Positions 1 to 7,030 of a stretch of DNA of 64,000 bases are shown here, in pieces; position 1 is the stretch's first letter; every line of letters begins with the position of its first letter. Origin of the DNA: Ruegeria sp. HKCCA6707 (lineage in GTDB: Bacteria; Pseudomonadota; Alphaproteobacteria; Rhodobacterales; Rhodobacteraceae). The DNA lies in the NCBI RefSeq assembly GCF_013033515.1, contig NZ_WQEG01000005.1:62001-126000 (forward strand). Direction: 5' to 3'. Position numbers and translations under genes: made by a program. A model generated the notes under the pieces. That model was not told the DNA's origin. It saw nothing but the letters and a program-made list of their open reading frames with translations, and did not search any database.

Positions 1-808
1 CCCTTCGACCCTTCATATTCGCCGCAGGGATCGTCCAGACGTCGCCTTTGACTTGTTCAATGCGCAGATTTCTCAACGGGAATGACCGCACAGCCGTAAG
101 TACAAGAAGACGAAGCGCCAACTCAGTGACGGTGCCCTTGTTGAGGCTCTGATAGAATTCTGGCACTTCCTGCCACGGTACAGCCGGTATGTTCTCTGTC
201 TTGTGACGTTGCCTACCTAACAGCGCCCTAGCCTTCTCCGTCGCCTGCAAGTCAACGTCCAGACCGAGCGCAGCCGCATGCCGCATACAAATGCCAAGTC
301 TGCTAATCGCCTTCTTCGCCGTATGCGCTTTGTCATGCCAGATTGGCGCGAGAGTGTCTCGAATATCCCTCTGATCGATTTGAGAAACAGGGACCTTACC
401 CAGTTTTGGTAGCACGTGGTTCTCCAACGGCGAAAACCACCGCCCTGCCTCACCATCACCTTTGAGCTCTGCCTTACGGCTTTCAAACGCGTCCAACGCT
501 ATGTCTTTGAGTAAATGCATGTTGAGCGCATCCTCGCGGCGTTGGCGTTCCCGCTCTTTAATTGGGTCGAGCCCTTTCCTAACCGACGTCCTCCATAGCT
601 CAGCTTGTTCTCTGGCCTCATTGAGTGAGACTTCGGGAAACCGACCCAAGCCCATTTCCCGTCGTCTGCCATGGACATGAACGCGAAGGACCCATTGCGC
701 ACCGCCGTCCTGGCGTTTGTACAGCCACAATCCACCTCCATCTGAATACTTGCCCGGCGGATGCGCCTTGGCAGCAGCAGTAGTCAGCTTGTTCAATGCT
801 CGGGCCAA
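1..808 (-). CDS. P4-type tyrosine recombinase (integrase), 3' end off the window
   Basis: This is a site-specific recombinase that would integrate and excise a mobile element. About 269 codons are open on the minus strand and continue past the left edge. I start it at the TTG at 808-806, which follows a GGAG-rich ribosome site (GGAGAGGGGATCAGG). The N-terminus has the DUF4102 arm-binding pattern (GKYSDGGGLWL, then GRRREMGLGRFPEVSL). The core-binding region (HVLPKLGKVPVSQIDQRDI) follows, and then the start of the catalytic domain with the first catalytic arginine in LTAVRSFPLRNLRIEQV. The HxxR box and the catalytic tyrosine lie beyond the edge. The gene reads away from the tRNA-like scar at 943-967, so the element it belongs to lies to the left. 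The family call is secure; the element type is unknown. Confidence 0.9.
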   Translation of the reverse strand, partial: MARALNKLTTAAAKAHPPGKYSDGGGLWLYKRQDGGAQWVLRVHVHGRRREMGLGRFPEVSLNEAREQAELWRTSVRKGLDPIKERERQRREDALNMHLLKDIALDAFESRKAELKGDGEAGRWFSPLENHVLPKLGKVPVSQIDQRDIRDTLAPIWHDKAHTAKKAISRLGICMRHAAALGLDVDLQATEKARALLGRQRHKTENIPAVPWQEVPEFYQSLNKGTVTELALRLLVLTAVRSFPLRNLRIEQVKGDVWTIPAANMKGRR

Positions 809-942
809 CCTGATCCCCTCTCCAATCCCCCTTCAACATATAGTATACGCTGAAGCATGGTGGAACACCCTGGAGCATGTTTTATAATGGGTTAGCAAAA
901 AACCTGAAGAAAATGGAGCGCGCTGAAACACCGAGATATAGT

Positions 943-967
943 AGTTCAATTCTCTCCAGCAGCACCA
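943..967 (+). repeat. attR candidate: orphan tRNA 3' end, probably tRNA-Thr
   Basis: The 25 bases read as the 3' end of a tRNA. They contain the T-loop consensus GTTCAATTC, the 3' strand of a T stem (CTCTC), a 7-nt acceptor strand (CAGCAGC), a discriminator A and CCA. The bases just upstream do not complete a T stem, so only the 3' piece is present. From memory of the family, this end matches a Rhodobacterales tRNA-Thr(GGU) beginning GCTGCTG. Its plus orientation and the leftward integrase predict the intact tRNA at the far left end of the element. Confidence 0.55.
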
Positions 968-1015
968 TGAAATCAAAGACTTATAGGATTGTCCGCGTGC
1001 TCCCACAGTGGACAG

Positions 1016-1037
1016 GCGACCACATGGCGACCACATG
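1016..1037. repeat. Perfect 11-bp tandem repeat
   Basis: Two head-to-tail copies of GCGACCACATG (1016-1026 and 1027-1037) lie about 50 bp outside the tRNA-like scar. They could be an integrase arm-type site or a chance duplication; nothing else in the sequence decides between these. Confidence 0.4.
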
Positions 1038-1522
1038 GGGCCATCGCACAGGATTGCTCATCCGATGGCTACGTTGCGCCGATTGGCTTGACCATTCGAT
1101 GATAGGCTGCACCTACCTGACTAACCCGCCCCCCGGCCTACCCCCACAGTCAGCCTTGCGTGTGCCATTGAGGCTCGCCGACTTTGCGGGGCATGATTTT
1201 CAAAGGGCCATCCCCCCTGAGGTAAGGCTCTTGGTGATCTTTGAAGGCTGTCGAATTGGGGGCTAGGGACGAATGCCCGCTTCAGCCCGACAGTGGATGT
1301 TCACACAAGACGGAGCTACGTCCGAGGTGCGGACATAGCTGCCGTCCACTTGGCACAAGGCAATAACCGCTCGCAGTCCACAGAGGGCACCAAGATTTAC
1401 TGCGCTAAATAGGCTCGCGCACAAAACGCAAAGCTGGCCTCAGGCAATTTCTTTGAAATCACAATTGATTTTGCAGCGAATGGCTCGGCTAAAACACAAA
1501 AGATCCAGTGTCAAATTTTGAT

Positions 1523-2434
1523 TCAGCTGCTTTTCTCAATAGTGTTGGAAAGCAGAAAATTATTGATCGCAAGTCGCCAATCATAAGGGTCAAGGTTGCA
1601 GAATGAAACTCTCGTATCTCCTTCACGGTCACGTAACCCATCAACTTTACTGGCGATCACATTGCGCTTCGCGGCAAGCGCTTCGTCCAGCACAAGTCCG
1701 TAGGCCTCCCAACGCGACGGAATCGCAACGATATCGACGGCTTGATAGGCCTCTGCAGGGTCCTCGGCGTGGCCCCGAAATTCTATGCGCGGGTCACCCT
1801 CTGCCAGTGTCTCAAGGTATAAACGCTGACTGCCTTCGCCAAAGATCAACAAACGCGCGGCCGGCGTTCGGGTTAACCGAAAGCCTTGGATCAGGATGTC
1901 GAAGCCTTTCTGCTGCTCGAGCCGCCCGATGGCACCAATTGTGGTCTTTGACTTGGGAGGCATCGTGTTGCGCGACAACTGCTCAAGATCAACGGTCGGA
2001 GGAATGACGGTCAGCTTTTCCGAGGCGGCCAGGCGTCTTTCCTTCATCCAGCCCGACTGCGAATGGCTGACCGCGACCACCTGATCGAAGAAGGAATAGA
2101 TCACCCTCAGCATTGCAAAGAACCGACGTTTGTGTGGGACATTCAGAGTGGTGAATGCCCGGGTGTAACTGTGCTCGACATGGACCAGTCGAGTGTCCAG
2201 ATGCATTGCGCGAAGCGCCGAGAACGCGGGTAAGCTTCTCCAGCTTGGTACGACGTGGGACACGATGACATCCGCATTCAGTTTGCCCCAAGAAAATGCA
2301 GTCCGTTTGACCTTCAACACCTTTTGATCGACCGTTTCGGACAGATCTGATTGCGCCAAAAGATGGTCGAGCATCCGCATCACGCCGCCCGCTGTCGTGT
2401 CGTCCACCAGGTGGAGTATCTTTTTCTGTTCCAT
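1523..2434 (-). CDS. Glycosyltransferase family 4 (GT-B fold)
   Basis: This cytoplasmic sugar transferase probably adds one residue to the lipid-linked exopolysaccharide repeat unit. At 303 residues it is short for a GT4 enzyme but both Rossmann halves are visible. The N-terminus has the glycine-rich TAGGVMRML loop. The C-terminal half has IGAIGRLEQQKGFDILIQGF and the nucleotide-sugar site E-A-Y-G-L-V-L-D-E, a proper EX7E. It starts at an ATG with a purine-rich site upstream and is the last gene of the leftward operon 5604-1523, 13 bp after the preceding GT2. Donor and acceptor cannot be told from sequence. Confidence 0.88.
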   Translation of the reverse strand: MEQKKILHLVDDTTAGGVMRMLDHLLAQSDLSETVDQKVLKVKRTAFSWGKLNADVIVSHVVPSWRSLPAFSALRAMHLDTRLVHVEHSYTRAFTTLNVPHKRRFFAMLRVIYSFFDQVVAVSHSQSGWMKERRLAASEKLTVIPPTVDLEQLSRNTMPPKSKTTIGAIGRLEQQKGFDILIQGFRLTRTPAARLLIFGEGSQRLYLETLAEGDPRIEFRGHAEDPAEAYQAVDIVAIPSRWEAYGLVLDEALAAKRNVIASKVDGLRDREGDTRVSFCNLDPYDWRLAINNFLLSNTIEKSS

Positions 2435-2447
2435 GATGACGCCTCTC

Positions 2448-3434
2448 TCAGATCGATTGCAGTTTGGATTTCATTTGTCCCAGCCGGGTGATCGGGCCGG
2501 GTCCAAACGTTTTCAACACAAGGGCTGCGGCGAAAGTGCTGAACGTTTTCATAGGTTCCTCAAACACCGGGCGGAGGCTTTCCTGGACGCTGCGTGCAAA
2601 CAACTCCCAAGCTTTGTCCCGATCGAGGTTGGTGATAGCCCGCCGCGCCAGATAGCGCAGCTGATAAGCACGGGACGAGGGTTCGTGCTGGGCAAAGAAT
2701 TCAGGGTTCAGCGGGCGCAGCTTCGCGACCATCCTCTCCCACGCCTCTAACTGGCGATCTAAAGCCGCCGAAAGCCCGCCTGCATTGATCCGGTAGTGGG
2801 TCAGCAGCCCCGGAACACCTTCGATCTGCCAATCGGTCTTCAACATCAGCCGCATCCAGCATTCGATATCTTCGGACTGCCGGAAGGTCTCATCGAAGAC
2901 CCAATCCCGCTCGGTTTCAAAGCTCGGGCGGTAGGCCAAAGCCTCCAGCACTGTCTTTCGAATAACGGCCGCCGATCCGTTGCCGATCGGGTTGCGGTTC
3001 AGAACATGTGCTGCGGTCACATTCTTCAGGCGGGGTGCTTGTTTGATCCCCATCATGCACCCCGCTTCGTCGATCAAGGCACTGCCGGAGTAACTAACCC
3101 CCACGTCCGGTTCGGCCTTGAGATGGTGAACATGAGCCGCCAGCTTCTCGGGCATCCACAGATCGTCGGCGTCGCAAAAGCCGATTAATGTACCCCGCGC
3201 GGCAGCGATGCCAGTATTTCTTGCCCCCGCCAGCCCACGATTGGCTTGCCGGACAAGTCGTACGCGTGTGTCGCCTTGATGCGCGCGAGCAATCTCGGAG
3301 GTCGCGTCCTGCGATCCATCGTCGACGATGATGATTTCGAAATCGTCATAGGTCTGCGCCTGCAGTGAGGCGAGCGTTTCGGCCAAGGTTGCTTCGGCAT
3401 TGTAAGCGGGTACGACGATTGATGCTGTGGGCAT
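2448..3434 (-). CDS. Glycosyltransferase family 2 (GT-A fold)
   Basis: This is a 328-residue GT-A enzyme with the usual N-terminal catalytic domain. It opens with IVVPAYNAEATLAETLASL, has the nucleotide-binding IIIVDDGSQDAT, and then the metal-binding DxD as GFCDADDLW. The C-terminal third (about residues 220-328) is variable and probably acceptor-binding. A strong AAGGAGATCACC ribosome site precedes the ATG at 3434. It sits between two other transferases in the wzx-led operon and shares its overall plan with the gene at 3455-4369, which suggests an old duplication. Its role in repeat-unit assembly is inferred from context. Confidence 0.9.
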   Translation of the reverse strand: MPTASIVVPAYNAEATLAETLASLQAQTYDDFEIIIVDDGSQDATSEIARAHQGDTRVRLVRQANRGLAGARNTGIAAARGTLIGFCDADDLWMPEKLAAHVHHLKAEPDVGVSYSGSALIDEAGCMMGIKQAPRLKNVTAAHVLNRNPIGNGSAAVIRKTVLEALAYRPSFETERDWVFDETFRQSEDIECWMRLMLKTDWQIEGVPGLLTHYRINAGGLSAALDRQLEAWERMVAKLRPLNPEFFAQHEPSSRAYQLRYLARRAITNLDRDKAWELFARSVQESLRPVFEEPMKTFSTFAAALVLKTFGPGPITRLGQMKSKLQSI

Positions 3435-3454
3435 GGTGATCTCCTTCAGAATTC

Positions 3455-4369
3455 TTAAGAAAACAACGCGCTTTTGATCGCTTGCGGCAGGATCGGGGCC
3501 AGCGCGGCCCCTGCGGCGGTAGGCAGTCCTCGGCGCAGGGGCAGCAGAAAACTGCGCGCATGCAGGCTCAAGCCTTTGCGGGTGTAAGACAGCGCCTGAC
3601 CCTGATGCCCTAAGCGCAACGCCCGGCGGGCGAGATAGCGAAGATAGACGGCCTCGGACGACCGCGACGGGAACACGCCATATGATGCGGCTGTTTTGAC
3701 CGCGTAGGCCCGCCCAGCGCGCATGGCGGCCAAATCCGAGGACAAGCCCCGGGCGCTGGTGCGATACCAGACCTGAAATTGATCCACCCCTTTGATGGCG
3801 AACCCTTCGCCTGCTAGGCGGATCAACAGCTCCAAGTCTTCGTTATGCACCGTTCTCGCGTCCAACCCGCCAACGGCGTTAAAGACCTCGCGACGGATTG
3901 AAAGGTTGGACATGGTGCAGACCGGGTTCTCAGCCAACAGGTCCTGAATGGTCAGTGGTGCGTTAGGAACCCTCGAGCATGTCTGAGAATCTCCGAACTG
4001 ATCGGCGAAGAACCTGATCTGCCCAAAAACCGCATCCGTCGAAGAGGATTGGAAGGCTTCGTTCAGCTGCGCCAGCTTGTCCTTGTGCCACAGATCGTCT
4101 GCATCGCAGAACGCCAGCATGTCTCCCTTGGCCAGTTCGGCCCCATAGTTGCGGGCGGCACTTGGGCCATCGAAGGGGCTGCTTGCGATCCGGATACGGT
4201 GGTCTTGGGCAATGTGATTCAGCACAATAGACAGGCACGCCTTCGAGGGACGATCGCCGACGCAGATCGCCTCCCATTCCGTGAAGCTTTGCGCGCGAAT
4301 GCTGGTCAACGTGTCAGCAATTGTGTCCGCATCGGTGTGAAACGGCACGATGATGGTAAAGCGGGTCAT
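3455..4369 (-). CDS. Glycosyltransferase family 2 (GT-A fold)
   Basis: This is a 304-residue GT2 enzyme. It begins TRFTIIVPFHTDADTIADTL and carries MLAFCDADDLW as the DxD motif, plus an acidic HNEDLELLIRL that fits the catalytic base region. The frame is open another 96 codons upstream, but that part lies inside the preceding flippase gene and looks like out-of-frame translation. The ATG at 4369 overlaps the flippase stop by 4 bp (ATGA), the usual sign of translational coupling. It resembles the neighbouring GT2 in length and C-terminal sequence (YLRYLARRA in this protein and QLRYLARRA in the other). Confidence 0.9.
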   Translation of the reverse strand: MTRFTIIVPFHTDADTIADTLTSIRAQSFTEWEAICVGDRPSKACLSIVLNHIAQDHRIRIASSPFDGPSAARNYGAELAKGDMLAFCDADDLWHKDKLAQLNEAFQSSSTDAVFGQIRFFADQFGDSQTCSRVPNAPLTIQDLLAENPVCTMSNLSIRREVFNAVGGLDARTVHNEDLELLIRLAGEGFAIKGVDQFQVWYRTSARGLSSDLAAMRAGRAYAVKTAASYGVFPSRSSEAVYLRYLARRALRLGHQGQALSYTRKGLSLHARSFLLPLRRGLPTAAGAALAPILPQAIKSALFS

Positions 4370-5604
4370 TGGAAGCCGAACCTCTCTGTTGTCTTTTGAT
4401 CCCGAGGCAGCAGAACCCAAGAGGCGATCAACATGAGGGCAGCACTGGTCATCAGGTATCCCATCGCCAGCGGCATCAGCCCGAACGGCGCCATGATCGC
4501 GGTGTTGAGGATCAATGCGAATGCAAGGGCCGTGCTGACTCGTAGCTCGGTGATCGCGCGGTTCTCGGACCGCAGCCAGCCGGCCACGGCGGACCAGATG
4601 ACGCTGGGCAATGCGGCAAGGCACAAGACCGAGACCACCGGTGAAATCTGCTGCCACTCAGCACCCAGCAGCAGCGGCACGTAGATCGGTGCAAGCGCGG
4701 CTTGCAGCAAAACCAACGGGCTCAGCACCAGGAGGGACGTGCCGAGCCCATGACGCAGCGCCTTGGTTTTATCCGGGGCTGCGCAAAGATGTGGGAAAAG
4801 AACGACTGAAAAGGCCTGCGTGAACGATGTCGCCAAGCCGAGCCCAGCATTGAAAGCCATGAAGTAGATGCCAAGGCTCTCGGCCCCCAGCATCGCGCCA
4901 ACCACAAGCTTGTCGGCCTGCAAACGCAGAACTTTGACAACCTCAACCCCCAGAACAGCCCAGCCAAAGTCAACAAAGGGGCGAAGGGCGGCAAACCCGC
5001 GCGGCGCGTTTGATGCCCAGGGACGTAGACGGCGCATCAGGACCAGCCAAATCGGGGCGGCCAGCAATCGGGGCAGCACCAAAGCCAGCGGCGAGGCCCA
5101 GAGCAGCGCCAGTAGCGCGGCCATAGCATTTGCGCCAACCACCTGCCCTCCGGCAACAGCGGCTGTCTTTTGTAGCTTGCCCTCACGCATCGCAAGCGCG
5201 GCCTGCACCAGACCGGCGGGCATGAACAGGTACTCTCCGGCCAGAATAGCGAGCAGCAGCGCCAGGGTCTGGTGCCCTATCGCATAGAGGGCAATGGCGA
5301 TGGTCACCTGCAGCAAAAACAGCGCCCCGCACCAGACCCAGAAGATACGATGCGCGGTGTTGCAGCGCTGTTCCAGCTCGGAATGCGGGGCTTGGATGAT
5401 CCTCTGCCCCACGCCGTTCTCGGTTAGCGCCTTTAGGATATCCCCTGCCGCGAGGGCAGCGGCAGCCAGCCCTATAGCCTCGGGGCTGAGAGTGCGGGCC
5501 ACAACCACGACCACCGCAAGGCGTGAGGCTTTTGCCGCCACTTCGGACACCGCATAGGCTAGCAGGTGCCGCAGGAAACTGGAATGTACCAATCGCTGAG
5601 TCAT
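4366..5604 (-). CDS. Wzx-like polysaccharide flippase (MOP superfamily)
   Basis: This 412-residue inner-membrane protein has about twelve hydrophobic segments and almost no soluble domain. It starts with a short amphipathic lead (SSFLRHLLAYAVSEVAAKASR) typical of the RfbX/WzxC oligosaccharide flippase group. It would flip the undecaprenyl-linked repeat unit to the periplasmic face. It is the first gene of the leftward operon with three glycosyltransferases. Its promoter region is shared with the divergent wza-like gene and contains palindrome site 1 at 5708-5724. Confidence 0.85.
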   Translation of the reverse strand: MTQRLVHSSFLRHLLAYAVSEVAAKASRLAVVVVVARTLSPEAIGLAAAALAAGDILKALTENGVGQRIIQAPHSELEQRCNTAHRIFWVWCGALFLLQVTIAIALYAIGHQTLALLLAILAGEYLFMPAGLVQAALAMREGKLQKTAAVAGGQVVGANAMAALLALLWASPLALVLPRLLAAPIWLVLMRRLRPWASNAPRGFAALRPFVDFGWAVLGVEVVKVLRLQADKLVVGAMLGAESLGIYFMAFNAGLGLATSFTQAFSVVLFPHLCAAPDKTKALRHGLGTSLLVLSPLVLLQAALAPIYVPLLLGAEWQQISPVVSVLCLAALPSVIWSAVAGWLRSENRAITELRVSTALAFALILNTAIMAPFGLMPLAMGYLMTSAALMLIASWVLLPRDQKTTERFGFQ

Positions 5605-5707
5605 ATCGCCAAGTGTCCAAAAACAGTGTTGGGATAAGTTCTAGTTGGCAGCGACATCCCTGTCCCAGACGCGGGCGGACAGCCAGACGAACCATCGGGC
5701 GAGCGAC

Positions 5708-5724
5708 CTATCCGATTGGGATAA
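5708..5724. promoter_or_regulatory. Palindromic operator, copy 1 of the cluster motif
   Basis: CTATCCG-AT-TGGGATAA lies between the divergent flippase and wza-like genes, 76 bp before the wza-like start and 104 bp before the flippase start. The right half carries one extra G compared with the other three copies, so this is the least perfect site. Its position would let one regulator control both directions. Confidence 0.65.
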
Positions 5725-5799
5725 ACGGCAATCCCGATGCCGGTCTGACACACATCAAGACACTGCTGTAGCTGTGGATGCAGTTCAGGAGAGTTCAAA

Positions 5800-7029
5800 A
5801 TGAAACGACATTTCAAAGTTTTGGTTTTAGGGGCCGTCAGCGCGATTGCTCTGTCGGGTTGCAGCAGCATGAAGACCCCGCGCAACATCGAACCCGTCGC
5901 AAAAGGCGAAAGCTATCAGGCCCAGTACCGTGCCCCATCACGGCGCCGGGCAAATGCGCCCTTGCTGCAAGCGGAACACTTGAACGGGCGCGCCTGTATG
6001 CCTCCGACCAGGGATCAGGGCAAAGATGCCTTTGCCAAATGGTCTAAACCCGCGCTTAGCCCTTTGCTGGGCGAGAAACTTTCGCGCAATGATATGGTGC
6101 AGATCACCATCGACGGGGATGAGCTTCTCAGCGACACCTATGTTGTGTCCCGCGATGGCGACCTGAAGCTGCCGTACCTGCCGCCGGTGCGCGCGCAGGG
6201 CAGAACGACCGAGCAGGTCGAGCGGGACGTGGCCCGGGTTCTGGTAGCCGCACAGTTCTACGACAGTACCCCGCGCGTCACGGCGCGCATCAGCGATTTC
6301 GCCTCGGTCACTGTCGGCGTGAAAGGCGCGGTGTTTGAACCCCATTCGGTCGAGATCGGAGGCATCCCCGGCGACGCACTGGATCGAGGGCGTCAGGGCG
6401 TGCTGGGTGCCTCGACCGAGGCGCGCAACCTCTCGGTCGCCATTCGCGCTTCCGGAGGTGTGCGCCCGGATGCGGATCTGTCAGCAGTTGAGCTGCACCG
6501 GCAGGGCACGATCTACCGGATGGACCTGCGCGGGGTGTTCGAAGGCTCGGATCCGACCGACATCATGCTGCTGACCGGGGATCAGATCGTGATCAACAGC
6601 CGAGGGTGTTTCCAGGATGATTTGATGCGTCCCAGCCCGATCAGCCCGCCCGGCGTAACGCTTTATATGTCCAACCTCACGCAACCTGCCACCGGCAACG
6701 CAGAGTCGGCCATTGGAAGAGACGTGCGTGAGGTACCCTATGGCACGCGCTACCTGCAGGCCGTAGTCGATACCAATTGCGTCGGTGGGGCCAAGACCAC
6801 CAATGCCAATCGCAGCGCGGTCCTGTTCACCCGCAACCCGATGACCGGGAACTCGATCGTTATTGAACGCAATATCGAAAAGCTGCTGCGACGTGGGGAT
6901 CGCGATGACTATGACCCCTATGTTCTGCCAGGAGATGCGATTGCGTGCTACGACAGTAAGGTTACCGGCCTGACCGAGGTCGCCCGCGCGGTTGGCATCG
7001 TCGGCGCAGCGGCACTGCTGGCGCCCTAA
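5800..7029 (+). CDS. Polysaccharide export outer-membrane lipoprotein (Wza family)
   Basis: This 409-residue protein is the likely exit channel for the exopolysaccharide. The signal peptide ends in a lipobox LSGC with Cys-21 as the lipidated residue. The polysaccharide-export domain covers about residues 85-170 (MVQITIDGDELL, then LKLPYLPPVRAQGRT). It is followed by SLBB-like repeats around VGVKGAVFEPHSVEIGG and LSVAIRASGGVRPDADLS. The last 20 residues are hydrophobic (VARAVGIVGAAALLAP). A CAGGAG site precedes the ATG. The gene converges on the histidine kinase gene with a single base between their stops. Confidence 0.9.
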   Translation: MKRHFKVLVLGAVSAIALSGCSSMKTPRNIEPVAKGESYQAQYRAPSRRRANAPLLQAEHLNGRACMPPTRDQGKDAFAKWSKPALSPLLGEKLSRNDMVQITIDGDELLSDTYVVSRDGDLKLPYLPPVRAQGRTTEQVERDVARVLVAAQFYDSTPRVTARISDFASVTVGVKGAVFEPHSVEIGGIPGDALDRGRQGVLGASTEARNLSVAIRASGGVRPDADLSAVELHRQGTIYRMDLRGVFEGSDPTDIMLLTGDQIVINSRGCFQDDLMRPSPISPPGVTLYMSNLTQPATGNAESAIGRDVREVPYGTRYLQAVVDTNCVGGAKTTNANRSAVLFTRNPMTGNSIVIERNIEKLLRRGDRDDYDPYVLPGDAIACYDSKVTGLTEVARAVGIVGAAALLAP

Positions 7030-7030
7030 G

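Larger units (their letters stand above)
809..1522. other. Gene-poor junction between mobile element and exopolysaccharide cluster
   Basis: I see no convincing gene in these 714 bases; the open frames here have no family resemblance. The stretch holds the tRNA 3'-end scar at 943-967, an 11-bp tandem repeat at 1016-1037, and around 1271-1400 a degenerate GC-rich repeat (ATGCCCGCTTCAGCCC and neighbours) resembling those at 18.1, 23.5, 24.2 and 27.4 kb. Confidence 0.6.

Noticed and set aside
877..1266. Open frame of 129 codons on the plus strand
   Set aside because: It crosses the tRNA-like scar and the 11-bp tandem repeat, has no recognisable domain and low coding character; I treat it as non-coding.
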